This document shows, one piece after another, positions 7,960 to 16,265 of a DNA stretch of 64,000 bases. The position numbers and the translations under genes were made by a program. How positions within the stretch are numbered: the first letter of the stretch is position 1; each line of letters starts with the position of its first letter. Source of the stretch: Pseudomonas sp. C1C7 (lineage in GTDB: Bacteria > Pseudomonadota > Gammaproteobacteria > Pseudomonadales > Pseudomonadaceae); NCBI RefSeq assembly GCF_013359595.1, contig NZ_JABFMP010000029.1:1-64000 (forward strand), written 5' to 3'. Under the pieces are notes generated by a model, which saw only the letters and a list, made by a program, of their open reading frames with translations, was not told the origin of the DNA and made no database searches.

Positions 7960-8892
7960 ATGCACCCAGACGAGACCGACAGCGTTTACAAGACCCTGCT
8001 TGAATCGACCAAGGCCATTCCCTGGCGAATCGACTGGAAAACCATGACCTTCAGCTACATCGGGCCGCAGATCGAAAGCCTGCTGGGCTGGAAGCAGGAC
8101 AGCTGGGTCGGCGTCAACGACTGGGTCGAGCGCATGCACCCGGACGATCGCGACTACGTGGTGGAGTTCTGCGTCTCGCAATCGCGGGCCGGGGTCGACC
8201 ACGAGGCTGATTACCGGGCGCTGACCCACACCGGCGAATACGTATGGATTCGCGATGTGGTGCACGTGGTGCGCAAGGACGGTGAGGTCGAGGCGCTGGT
8301 GGGGTTCATGTTCGACATCAGCGAACGCAAAAAAACCGAAGAGCACCTGGTGCGCCTGCAAAAGCAGCTCGAGGAATATTCCTTCCAGGACGGCCTGACC
8401 GGCATCGCCAACCGGCGCATGTTCGACACGGTGCTGGAGCGTGAATGGAGCAACGCCCAGCGCACGGGTACGCCGCTGTCGGCGATCGTTCTGGATATCG
8501 ACTACTTCAAGCAGTACAACGACCATTACGGCCACATCAAGGGCGATGAATGCCTGCGTCAGGTGGCCAGTACCCTGTCGCGGGCGGCCAATCGGCCACG
8601 GGATTTCATTGCCCGGATCGGCGGCGAAGAGTTCGTCTGGCTGCTGCCGGAAACCGATGCGGAATCGGCCAGGCTGGTGGCGCACAAGTGTCTGCACCTG
8701 GTTCGCCAGCAGCGCATCACCCACGAATTTTCCGCGGTCGCGCCGCTGTTGAGCCTGAGCCTGGGCGTCGGCACCACCCACGCCACGCAGGATGCCACGG
8801 CGCTGGAATTCATCGAACAGGTCGACCAACTACTCTACAAGGCCAAGCGCAATGGACGAATGCGCGCCGAGCAGATGGATTTTCGCGACTGA
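7960..8892 (+). CDS. PAS-GGDEF diguanylate cyclase
   Basis: Cytosolic two-domain protein of 310 residues. A PAS (PAS_3 type) sensor spans about residues 15-125, ending in the linker VGFMFDISERKKTEEHL. A GGDEF domain follows, starting SFQDGLTGIANRRMFD. The active-site signature is RIGGEEF, and an RxxD (RPRD) five residues before it is the usual inhibitory c-di-GMP site. It should make c-di-GMP and be product-inhibited. There is no membrane segment. The PAS ligand is unknown. Confidence 0.9.
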   Translation: MHPDETDSVYKTLLESTKAIPWRIDWKTMTFSYIGPQIESLLGWKQDSWVGVNDWVERMHPDDRDYVVEFCVSQSRAGVDHEADYRALTHTGEYVWIRDVVHVVRKDGEVEALVGFMFDISERKKTEEHLVRLQKQLEEYSFQDGLTGIANRRMFDTVLEREWSNAQRTGTPLSAIVLDIDYFKQYNDHYGHIKGDECLRQVASTLSRAANRPRDFIARIGGEEFVWLLPETDAESARLVAHKCLHLVRQQRITHEFSAVAPLLSLSLGVGTTHATQDATALEFIEQVDQLLYKAKRNGRMRAEQMDFRD

Positions 8893-8916
8893 GGCCTGAC
8901 GCCTGCGGGGGTCGAC

Positions 8917-9276
8917 ATGCTGTACCGAATCGCCGCCGACGGGCTGGTGCTGCTTCATCTGGCGTTCATCCTGTTCGTGCTGTTCGGCGGGCTGCTGGTG
9001 CTCAAGTGGCGCCGCCTGATGTGGTGGCATTTGCCGGCTGCCGCCTGGGGTGTGGCGGTCGAAGCGCTGCACCTGCCCTGCCCGCTGACTCGCTGGGAGA
9101 ACCTCATGCGCCAGGCTGCCGGGGAGCAAGGTTATAGTGCGGGTTTCATCGAGCACTACGTGTGGCCGGTGATCTACCCGGCAGGGCTGACGCCGACGAT
9201 TCAGTTGTGGCTGGCCGGCGTGGTGCTGGTGGTCAATGCCGTGGTCTATCTTCGAGTGATCACAACCCGCCATTGA
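8917..9276 (+). CDS. DUF2784 membrane protein
   Basis: 119-residue inner-membrane protein with helices LVLLHLAFILFVLFGGLLVL, a central WWHLPAAAWGVAVEALHLPCPLTRWEN segment typical of DUF2784, and a C-terminal helix LWLAGVVLVVNAVVYL. Function is unknown for the family. It lies 24 bases after the diguanylate cyclase with a GGGGG ribosome site, so the two may be co-transcribed. Confidence 0.8.
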   Translation: MLYRIAADGLVLLHLAFILFVLFGGLLVLKWRRLMWWHLPAAAWGVAVEALHLPCPLTRWENLMRQAAGEQGYSAGFIEHYVWPVIYPAGLTPTIQLWLAGVVLVVNAVVYLRVITTRH

Positions 9277-9287
9277 AACGCCTCCCT

Positions 9288-9379
9288 GCAGGAGCGAGGC
9301 TTGCCCGCGAAGACGTCATATCAGCCGATACAGATGTTGAATCAGATGACGCATTCGCGGGCAAGCCTCGCGCCTACAG
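9288..9379. repeat. REP inverted pair (GCGGGCAAGCCTCGC type)
   Basis: GGAGCGAGGCTTGCCCGCGAA and its mirror TTCGCGGGCAAGCCTCGC lie about 45 bases apart, immediately upstream of a LysR gene. Confidence 0.85.
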
Positions 9380-9405
9380 TTCTTGCAACCATTCGGACTC
9401 ACTCC

Positions 9406-10323
9406 ATGCTCTCGACCGAAGACCTCGCCCTGCTCGAAGCCATCCGCGAAACCGGCAGCCTGTCCCGCGCCGCGGTCCGGCTGGGCAAGGCGCCGTCGAC
9501 GGTGTCCTACGCCGCACGGCAGCTGGAGGAACGCTTCGACGCCCTGCTCTTCGACCGCCGCCGCTATCGCCTGCAACTGACCGCGGCCGGCGAGCTGCTG
9601 GTCAACGAAGCCTCGCGACTGATGGAAGACGTCTCGCGACTGACCCAGCGCGTGCAGCAAGTGGCCAATGGCTGGGAGAGCCGTCTGTGGATCGTCACCG
9701 ACGAACTGGTGGAATTCGAAAACCTGGTGCCGCTGATCCAGGAATTCGATGCCCTGGGCTCCGGCGTGCCGTTACGCATGACCCACGAAGTGCTCAAAGG
9801 GGTCTGGGAAGCCCTGCGCGAAGGCCGCGCCGATCTGGTCATCGGCGCCACCAACGAACCGCCGGCGATCCCGTCCCTGCGCTGGATGCAACTGGGGGAA
9901 ATGCAGTGGGTGTTCGCCGTCTCGCCCAAACACCCGCTGGCCAAGGCCAGGGAGCCGATTTCCCGGGCAACGGTGAGTCAGCATCGGGCGATTGTGGTGG
10001 CCGATTCGGCCCGCACCAGCGAAGGCCGGACCTACGGCGTTTCCGGCGGGCAACCGGTCATGGCGGTGCCGACCATGCGCGCGAAGATCCTCGCGCAATG
10101 CGCCGGCCTGGGTGTGGGCTGGCTGCCCCGGCATCGGGTCGATTCACTGCTGAAAAACGGCACGCTGATCGAAAAACAGATGGCCGACCCGCGCGAACCG
10201 AACGTGTTGTACGCCGGCTGGCGCGGCGATCAGGACGGCCGCGCCTTGAACTGGTGGCTGGAAAAACTCAAGCAGCCCTCACTCGCCGGCCGTCTGGTGC
10301 AGGGCATCGACCTGTTCGTCTGA
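9406..10323 (+). CDS. LysR family transcriptional regulator
   Basis: 305 residues. The N-terminal winged HTH reads LLEAIRETGSLSRAAVRLGKAPSTVSYAARQLEERF and the effector-binding domain follows from about residue 90. The start at 9406 fits the family; an upstream extension reads into the REP. No target is evident: the gene upstream is co-directional and separated by a REP, and the next gene is convergent. Confidence 0.9.
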   Translation: MLSTEDLALLEAIRETGSLSRAAVRLGKAPSTVSYAARQLEERFDALLFDRRRYRLQLTAAGELLVNEASRLMEDVSRLTQRVQQVANGWESRLWIVTDELVEFENLVPLIQEFDALGSGVPLRMTHEVLKGVWEALREGRADLVIGATNEPPAIPSLRWMQLGEMQWVFAVSPKHPLAKAREPISRATVSQHRAIVVADSARTSEGRTYGVSGGQPVMAVPTMRAKILAQCAGLGVGWLPRHRVDSLLKNGTLIEKQMADPREPNVLYAGWRGDQDGRALNWWLEKLKQPSLAGRLVQGIDLFV

Positions 10324-10326
10324 ACC

Positions 10327-11880
10327 TCAGTTGGCAATCACGCTCATGTTGCGCCCGCTGGCCTTGGCCACGTACAGCGCCTTGTCGGCGGCACCGATCA
10401 GTTCCTCGGTGGTGGTCTCGGACGCCGGATCGTAACCACACACGCCGACGCTGACGGTCATCATGCCTTCCGGACTTTCATTGTGCTGCAAGCCGGCCGC
10501 CAGCACCGCGCGGCGGATTTTCTCCGCCACCAGAAACGCGCCCACGTAGTCGGTGCCGGGCAGCACCACGGAAAATTCCTCGCCGCCAAAACGCGCCGCC
10601 AGATCTCCGGGGCGCTTGATGTGATCGGTGATGATTGCCGCGATCTGGCGCAGACAGGCGTCACCCGCCAGATGGCCATAGTGATCGTTGAATGCCTTGA
10701 AATGATCGACATCGATCATCAACAGCGCCAGCCCCGTCTGGTTGCGCCGGGCGCGTCCGGTTTCCGCCTGAATGAACAGATCGAACTGGCGACGGTTGGC
10801 CAGCCCGGTCAGCGCGTCCTCCAGCGCCAGCAACTCCAGGTTGCGATTGAGTTCGAGGAGTTTCTCCTGGGAGCCGAGCAACTCGACCTGAATGCGGTTC
10901 TGCTGCTGCATCGACTTGATCAGGCGATACCCGAGCACGCCGAGGAATGCCAGCAGCACCGAGACGATCAACGCACTGAGGATCGACTCCTTGCGCCAGC
11001 TGGCGAGGATTTCGTCCTTGTTCAGCGCCGCGAAGACAATCAGCGGATAGCCGTCGACCCTGCGATAACCCACCACGCGCTCCACGCCGTCGATGATCGA
11101 CTTGATGGTGCCCGTGCCTGCGCTGGCCTGGGGCAGCAACTGGGTAAACAGCTGGCTCTTGGCCAGGCTGCTGCCAACGTCGGCCTCATTGAAAGGCCGG
11201 CGCACGATAATGCGGGCATCGTCGGCGATCAGGTTGATCACGCCGTTATTGCCCATGTCGATGCTGTCGTAGAGCTGCAGAAAATGCGTGAGATAGAGGG
11301 TCGCCAGGGCCACGCCGGCGAAACTGCCGTCGGGATGATTGACCCGCCGCGACACAGTCATGATCCATTCGCCGCTGGAACGGCTTTTGATCGACGGGCC
11401 GATGTGCGGTCCGCGATCCGGATGGTCGCGGTGGTAAATGAAATATTCGCGGTCGGAATTGTTCGCCACGCCGACTTCGGCACCGTTGGAATTGGCGATC
11501 CACTTGCCGGTTTCGTCATACACGAACAGCCCGTGGAGCTGGCTCAGCTCACTGCGCTGGGCGCTCATCAGGCGTTGCAGGCGATTGAGCCGGTCGCCTT
11601 CGATGCCGTCGTTTTCCAGGCGATTGACCAGGGTAAAGAGCAAGGTATCGGCCTGTTTGATCGATGCCTGCGCCTGTGAAGCCAGGGTCTGCGCAAGGTT
11701 GGACATCGCCACCTGCTTGTCATGCAGGTGGTACTGACGCGAGGTCCAGGACTGCCAGATGACGATCACCGCCATCGACAGGCACACGGCAACCAGCAAC
11801 GTCAGCACGGATTGCGCCTTCAGCCGGGCGATGCCGGGTCGATTTTTCTCGATTTGATCGTAGATAGCCGGATGCCCCAT
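10327..11880 (-). CDS. membrane diguanylate cyclase with periplasmic Cache-type sensor
   Basis: 517 residues from the ATG at 11880, chosen because GGAGTGAGGGTC directly precedes it. The first helix (VLTLLVAVCLSMAVIVIWQSW) is followed by a periplasmic region of about 250 residues with dCache features (FVYDETGKWIANSNG, REYFIYHRDHPDRGPHIG, WIMTVSRRVNHPDGSFAGV). A second helix (LIVSVLLAFLGVLGYRLI) leads to a C-terminal GGDEF domain with active site RFGGEEF and an RPGD inhibitory site. It should sense an external small molecule and make c-di-GMP. Its 3' end is 3 bases from the convergent LysR stop. Confidence 0.92.
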   Translation of the reverse strand: MGHPAIYDQIEKNRPGIARLKAQSVLTLLVAVCLSMAVIVIWQSWTSRQYHLHDKQVAMSNLAQTLASQAQASIKQADTLLFTLVNRLENDGIEGDRLNRLQRLMSAQRSELSQLHGLFVYDETGKWIANSNGAEVGVANNSDREYFIYHRDHPDRGPHIGPSIKSRSSGEWIMTVSRRVNHPDGSFAGVALATLYLTHFLQLYDSIDMGNNGVINLIADDARIIVRRPFNEADVGSSLAKSQLFTQLLPQASAGTGTIKSIIDGVERVVGYRRVDGYPLIVFAALNKDEILASWRKESILSALIVSVLLAFLGVLGYRLIKSMQQQNRIQVELLGSQEKLLELNRNLELLALEDALTGLANRRQFDLFIQAETGRARRNQTGLALLMIDVDHFKAFNDHYGHLAGDACLRQIAAIITDHIKRPGDLAARFGGEEFSVVLPGTDYVGAFLVAEKIRRAVLAAGLQHNESPEGMMTVSVGVCGYDPASETTTEELIGAADKALYVAKASGRNMSVIAN

Positions 11881-11961
11881 GACCCTCACTCCGTGATTTT
11901 TTTGTAACACGACAGGCTTCCTTGCTCAGTGCCCGTGATTTTGATCTGTACCGCGCTCTTT

Positions 11962-12096
11962 TGTAGCCGCTGGCGAAGCCTGCGTCCGGCTGCGAAGCTG
12001 TCGTGAAATCAGCCAACGCGGTGTTTCAGGCAGACCTCGCTTTCAGGTTTTACGACTGCTGCGCAGCCGGACGCAGGCTTCGCCAGCTGCTACAGG
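11962..12096. repeat. long inverted repeat of a third REP-like type
   Basis: The left arm TGTAGCCGCTGGCGAAGCCT (continuing into GCGTCCGGCTGCG) is mirrored by CGCAGCCGGACGCAGGCTTC and onward to GCTACA, about 70 bases apart. A related short element with the same GCTGGCGAAGCC centre occurs at 51505-51533. Confidence 0.8.
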
Positions 12097-12099
12097 AGG

Positions 12100-12627
12100 T
12101 TAGACCGATGTCCGCTTCACCGCCTCCAACCAGGCCGGATCGAGTCGAGTCTGTTGCGTGTCCAGGCCCAGCGCCTGCATCCGCGCTTCATGTTGTTCCA
12201 TTTCCCGACGCAATTGCCCGTGGTCGCTGGAGTTGCCGTCCAGTTCGTGCATCTGGCTCAACCCCAGATGATAGAAGCGCATCAGCTTCATCGCGCCCGG
12301 ATCCTGCTTTTCAACGGCTGCCTTGAGGTGATGCATGACATTGGTCACGCTCATCAGGCTGCGCTTGAGCTGCCAGTTGTAGACCGCCGGCGCCATCCAT
12401 TGCTGGTTCCAGAACACCTTGCGCATCAGCGCCGCCATCAGCAGCACCGCGGCGAACACCCCGCCGATGTTGAAGCGCAGATTATCCCCGCCAGGCTCGC
12501 CGAACACCGCTACCGCCGCGGTCGACAGCAGCATCGCCAGCGCCAGGAAAATCAGGGCGATGATCAGCGTGCTGCGCCGGGTCTGACGGCGATAGATCTC
12601 GGCGTTCATCGGCTGGATTTCGAACAT
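12100..12627 (-). CDS. DUF3087 family membrane protein
   Basis: 175 residues with two membrane helices (STLIIALIFLALAMLLSTAAVAVFG and FNIGGVFAAVLLMAALM) and a long cytosolic helical C-terminus (KRSLMSVTNVMHHLKAAVEKQDPGAMKLMRFYHLGLSQMHELD). I recognise it as DUF3087, which has no known function. The start is MFEIQPMNAEIYRRQTRR. It is divergent from ppnN. Confidence 0.75.
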   Translation of the reverse strand: MFEIQPMNAEIYRRQTRRSTLIIALIFLALAMLLSTAAVAVFGEPGGDNLRFNIGGVFAAVLLMAALMRKVFWNQQWMAPAVYNWQLKRSLMSVTNVMHHLKAAVEKQDPGAMKLMRFYHLGLSQMHELDGNSSDHGQLRREMEQHEARMQALGLDTQQTRLDPAWLEAVKRTSV

Positions 12628-12842
12628 GACCTGGGGTTTCCTTCTACGGCAGGCAAAAAGTTTGCGGGCATTATCGCCTTTGCAAAGGATTTGGCTATGC
12701 TGGGGCTCCTTTTCAACTTTTCATCGTCAAATGGGGACATGGCGAGACCACGTAATCAGTGCCATCTTCTTTTATGGATACACACTATTCGGATGCCATT
12801 CGTTGTTTTCTTCGGGAATGACATCGTTTTAAGGATCTTTGA

Positions 12843-14216
12843 ATGACCCAACGACAAGTAATCAACGCTTCGGTCAGCCCGAAAGGCAGCCTGGAAACAC
12901 TCTCGCAACGGGAAGTCCAGCAACTGAGCGAAGCCGGATCCGGCAGCACCTACGACATCTTCCGCCAATGCGCCCTGGCCATCCTCAACACCGGCGCCCA
13001 CGTCGATAACGCCAAGACCATCCTCGAAGCCTACAAGGACTTCGAAATCCGCATTCACCAACAAGACCGCGGCGTACGCCTGGAACTGCTCAACGCCCCC
13101 GCCGACGCCTTCGTCGACGGCGAAATGATCGCCAGCACCCGTGAAATGCTGTTCAGCGCCCTGCGCGACATCGTCTACACCGAAAACGAACTCGACAGCC
13201 AACGCATCGACCTGAGCACCTCCCAGGGCATCAGCGACTACGTCTTCCACCTGCTGCGCAACGCCCGCACCCTGCGCCCGGGCGTGGAACCGAAGATCGT
13301 GGTGTGCTGGGGCGGCCACTCGATCAACACCGAAGAATACAAATACACCAAGAAAGTCGGCCACGAACTGGGCCTGCGCAGCCTGGACGTGTGCACCGGT
13401 TGCGGTCCCGGCGTGATGAAAGGCCCGATGAAAGGCGCCACCATTGCCCACGCCAAGCAGCGTATCCACGGCGGTCGCTACCTCGGTCTGACCGAGCCCG
13501 GGATCATTGCCGCCGAGGCACCGAACCCGATCGTCAACGAACTGGTGATCCTGCCGGACATCGAGAAGCGCCTGGAAGCCTTCGTTCGTGTCGGTCACGG
13601 CATCATCATCTTCCCGGGCGGCGCCGGCACCGCGGAAGAATTCCTCTACCTGCTCGGCATCCTGATGCACCCGGACAACGAAGGGCTGCCCTTCCCGGTC
13701 GTGCTCACCGGGCCGAAACACGCCGCGCCGTATCTTGAGCAACTGGACGCCTTCGTCGGCGCGACCCTGGGCGAAGCCGCCAAGCAGCATTACCAGATCA
13801 TCATCGACGATCCGGCGGAAGTCGCCCGGCAGATGACCCAGGGCCTCAAGGCGGTCAAGCAGTTCCGTCGCGAGCGCAACGACGCGTTCCATTTCAACTG
13901 GCTGCTGAAGATCGACGAGGGCTTCCAGCGCCCGTTCGACCCGACCCACGAAAACATGGCCAACCTCAAGCTCAGCCGCGACCTGCCGCCCCACGAACTG
14001 GCCGCCAACCTGCGCCGCGCGTTCTCCGGCATCGTCGCCGGCAACGTCAAGGACAAGGGCATCCGCCTGATCGAGGAGCACGGGCCGTACCAGATCCGAG
14101 GTGACGCGGCGATCATGCAACCGCTGGATCAACTGCTCAAAGCCTTTGTCGCCCAGCACCGGATGAAACTGCCGGGTGGCGCGGCGTATGTGCCGTGTTA
14201 TCGAGTGGTCGCCTGA
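12843..14216 (+). CDS. ppnN: pyrimidine/purine nucleotide 5'-monophosphate nucleosidase
   Basis: LOG-family nucleosidase that cleaves nucleoside monophosphates to base plus ribose 5-phosphate; the E. coli homologue is regulated by (p)ppGpp. The 457 residues match PpnN. There is an N-terminal regulatory region (MTQRQVINASVSPKGSLETLSQREVQQL), then the Rossmann-like LOG core with the hallmark FPGGAGTAEEFLYLL near residues 258-272. A typical C-terminus includes FHFNWLLKIDEGFQRPFDPTHENM. AAGGATCTT lies 5-12 bases before the ATG. It is a single-gene unit. Confidence 0.93.
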   Translation: MTQRQVINASVSPKGSLETLSQREVQQLSEAGSGSTYDIFRQCALAILNTGAHVDNAKTILEAYKDFEIRIHQQDRGVRLELLNAPADAFVDGEMIASTREMLFSALRDIVYTENELDSQRIDLSTSQGISDYVFHLLRNARTLRPGVEPKIVVCWGGHSINTEEYKYTKKVGHELGLRSLDVCTGCGPGVMKGPMKGATIAHAKQRIHGGRYLGLTEPGIIAAEAPNPIVNELVILPDIEKRLEAFVRVGHGIIIFPGGAGTAEEFLYLLGILMHPDNEGLPFPVVLTGPKHAAPYLEQLDAFVGATLGEAAKQHYQIIIDDPAEVARQMTQGLKAVKQFRRERNDAFHFNWLLKIDEGFQRPFDPTHENMANLKLSRDLPPHELAANLRRAFSGIVAGNVKDKGIRLIEEHGPYQIRGDAAIMQPLDQLLKAFVAQHRMKLPGGAAYVPCYRVVA

Positions 14217-14229
14217 CCGCTGCCACCCC

Positions 14230-14329
14230 TGTGGGAGCGAGCCTGCTCGCGATGGACTGGAGAGCGCCGCTGGGTTTCAGACAGCCAGCGTTATCTTTGA
14301 CGCCCATCGCGAGCAGGCTCGCTCCCACA
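14230..14329. repeat. composite REP doublet with conserved core, copy C
   Basis: Arms GTGGGAGCGAGCCTGCTCGC and GCGAGCAGGCTCGCTCCCAC flank the shared core (14258-14310, reverse orientation, with AGACAGCCAGCGTTATC recognisable). It separates ppnN from the response regulator. Confidence 0.85.
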
Positions 14330-14364
14330 ATAGTGTCATCTGCGAATAACAAAAGGATCCACCG

Positions 14365-15105
14365 ATGGACCACGTGAATCACATCCTGATCGTCGACGAT
14401 GACCGCGAGATCCGCGAGCTGGTCGGCAATTACCTGAAGAAGAACGGCCTGCGCACCACCGTGGTCGCCGACGGCCGGCAGATGCGCAGTTTTCTGGAAG
14501 CCAATCAGGTGGACCTGATCGTGCTGGACATCATGATGCCCGGCGACGATGGCCTGGTGCTGTGCCGCGAGTTGCGTTCGGGCAAGCACAAAGCCACGCC
14601 GATCCTGATGCTCACCGCCCGCGACGACGAGACCGACCGCATCCTCGGTCTGGAAATGGGCGCCGACGACTACCTGACCAAACCCTTCGCTGCCCGCGAA
14701 TTGCTGGCGCGGATCAATGCCGTGCTGCGCCGCACGCGGATGTTGCCGCCCAACCTGCTGGTCACCGAAAGCGGCCGCATGCTCGCCTTCGGTCGCTGGC
14801 GCCTGGACACCACCGCCCGTCATCTGGTGGACGAAGACCAGACCATGGTGGCCCTCAGCGGCGCCGAATACCGCCTGCTGCGGGTGTTCCTCGATCACCC
14901 GCAACGGGTGCTGAGCCGCGACCAGTTGCTCAACCTGACCCAGGGCCGTGACGCCGACCTGTACGACCGTTCCATCGACCTGCTGGTGAGCCGCCTGCGC
15001 CAACGCCTGAAGGACGACTCCCGGGAGGCGAGCTACATCAAGACCGTTCGCAGCGAAGGCTACGTGTTCTCCTACCCGGTGGAGATGCTCGACGAACAGG
15101 CGTGA
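14365..15105 (+). CDS. OmpR/PhoB-type response regulator without adjacent kinase
   Basis: 246 residues: receiver domain with acidic pocket DDD at 11-13, phosphoacceptor Asp55 (LIVLDIMMPG) and conserved Lys (YLTKPF), then a winged-helix DNA-binding domain (SGAEYRLLRVFLDHPQRVLSRDQLL ... YIKTVRSEGYVF). No histidine kinase gene lies next to it. Immediately downstream are two short secreted proteins on the same strand, with direct TGTAT repeats 10 bases apart in the gap, so they are possible targets (inference). Confidence 0.93.
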   Translation: MDHVNHILIVDDDREIRELVGNYLKKNGLRTTVVADGRQMRSFLEANQVDLIVLDIMMPGDDGLVLCRELRSGKHKATPILMLTARDDETDRILGLEMGADDYLTKPFAARELLARINAVLRRTRMLPPNLLVTESGRMLAFGRWRLDTTARHLVDEDQTMVALSGAEYRLLRVFLDHPQRVLSRDQLLNLTQGRDADLYDRSIDLLVSRLRQRLKDDSREASYIKTVRSEGYVFSYPVEMLDEQA

Positions 15106-15112
15106 AGATATT

Positions 15113-15127
15113 TGTATCTCTGTGTAT
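15113..15127. promoter_or_regulatory. possible OmpR-type direct repeat upstream of secreted repeat protein
   Basis: TGTAT occurs at 15113-15117 and again at 15123-15127, one helical turn apart, in the AT-rich start of the gap between the response regulator and the secreted protein. OmpR-class regulators usually bind such tandem half-sites. This is a positional inference only. Confidence 0.3.
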
Positions 15128-15265
15128 TAAAAGCCGCGACAGATACGCAACCGCCGATTTCACGCCGTTCAGCCACACATCCGCGATACACCCGGGCGTT
15201 TAACTGTGACCACCAGCTAGCACGAGCTACTGACCACTCACACTTAAGCGCACGGAGAATCAACC

Positions 15266-15619
15266 ATGTTCAACTTCTCGAAAGTTTCGTCCCTGGCCCT
15301 CGGTCTGGCATTGGTGGGCGGTCTCGGCCTGTCGACCCTGGCGTCGGCCAACACCCCCGCTGTGGCGATCCATAGCTCGATTCAGGCCCTGCTGGCCGAA
15401 GGCGGCTCGGACCGCCTGCAACAGAATCGCGTTGCAGAAGGTGGCGCCGATCGTCTGCAGGAACTGCGTGAGCGTGTGGCTGAGGGTGGTTCGGATCGTC
15501 TGATCGAGAACCGTGTGGCCGAAGGCGGGGCCGAGCGCCTGCAGGAATTGCGTGAACGCGGCGGTGTAGTCGTCGCGGAAAACCGCGCCGAGTTCGGCTC
15601 GAAATACCAACGCTACTGA
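15266..15619 (+). CDS. secreted tandem-repeat protein with AENRxEFGSKYQRY tail
   Basis: 117 residues. A Sec signal peptide (cleavage likely after TLASA, residue 28) is followed by four charged repeats at 44-56, 57-71, 72-84 and 85-99, each beginning AEGG(S/A)(D/E)RL. The units alternate 13 and 15 residues, so the true period is 28. The protein ends VAENRAEFGSKYQRY. The next gene encodes another exported protein with the same tail. There are no cysteines or known domains; some Pseudomonas relatives carry the uninformative label 'phage infection protein'. CGGAGA precedes the ATG. Function is unknown; extracytoplasmic location is well supported. Confidence 0.8.
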   Translation: MFNFSKVSSLALGLALVGGLGLSTLASANTPAVAIHSSIQALLAEGGSDRLQQNRVAEGGADRLQELRERVAEGGSDRLIENRVAEGGAERLQELRERGGVVVAENRAEFGSKYQRY

Positions 15620-15633
15620 TTGACGCAGCCCCC

Positions 15634-15720
15634 TGTAGGAGCTGCCGAAGGCTGCGATCTTTTGATCTGGATTTTCAGGATCAAAAGATCGCAGCCTCGT
15701 TTCATTCGACAGCTCCTACA
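15634..15720. repeat. REP inverted pair (GATCGCAGCC type)
   Basis: TGTAGGAGCTGCCGAAGGCT and its partner ending CGACAGCTCCTACA face each other across GATCTTTTGATC-type sequence, between the two secreted-protein genes. Confidence 0.85.
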
Positions 15721-15858
15721 AAAGGTGATGTCGCATTCGAGGTTGGATCCATGAACGATCATTGTTCTCGATAACGACTATGCCCAAGGGTGTTTTCTCA
15801 TCTCGGCGCTCCAGCCCTAAAGTGAACCCATCTTCTCACCACGCTCTGGAGCAACATC

Positions 15859-16083
15859 ATGAAAAGCATCATCGGTATCGGCTTCGCCCTTTCGGTCCTT
15901 GCCGCCACCTCGGCCATCGCCGCCCCACACGCCACCCAACCAGTCGTAGCAGCGACCACCGTCACCCAACCGGCCACGGTCAACGTGAACACTGTCGGCA
16001 TCGACCATCAGGACAGCCAGAAAGCAAAACTCTACGTCGCGGAAAACCGCCCCGAGTTCGGCTCCAAGTATCAGCGCTATTGA
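15859..16083 (+). CDS. small secreted protein with YVAENRPEFGSKYQRY tail
   Basis: 74 residues. The signal peptide (SIIGIGFALSVLAATSAIA, cleavage likely after residue 21 or 22) is followed by a Thr/Val/Gln-rich linker and the tail VAENRPEFGSKYQRY. Fourteen of the last 15 residues equal those of the preceding secreted protein, while most of the codon differences are synonymous. TGGAG lies eight bases before the ATG. It ends at a strong bidirectional terminator. Mature size is about 52 residues. Function is unknown. Confidence 0.75.
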   Translation: MKSIIGIGFALSVLAATSAIAAPHATQPVVAATTVTQPATVNVNTVGIDHQDSQKAKLYVAENRPEFGSKYQRY

Positions 16084-16107
16084 TCAACAGCCTTGGGCTG
16101 CTTGAAA

Positions 16108-16148
16108 CAGAAAACCCCGGGCAGATCCGATCTACCCGGGGTTTTCTG
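16108..16148. terminator. bidirectional rho-independent terminator
   Basis: Perfect 14-base arms (CAGAAAACCCCGGG at 16108-16121 and CCCGGGGTTTTCTG at 16135-16148) give a GC-rich stem with A and T runs on either side. It can therefore end the secreted-protein transcript on plus and the FAD-protein transcript on minus. Confidence 0.9.
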
Positions 16149-16171
16149 CATTTGGGGATTCCCATCCCCCC

Positions 16172-16265
16172 GCAGGAGCTGTCGAGTGCAACGAGGCTGC
16201 GATCTTTTGATTTTGATACCAGAAGATCAAAAGATCACAGCCTCGCGTTGCTCGACAGCTCCTAC
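16172..16265. repeat. REP inverted pair (GATCGCAGCC type)
   Basis: CAGGAGCTGTCGAGTGCAAC is mirrored by GTTGCTCGACAGCTCCTACG. The last bases overlap the stop codon of the FAD-protein gene on the minus strand. Confidence 0.85.
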
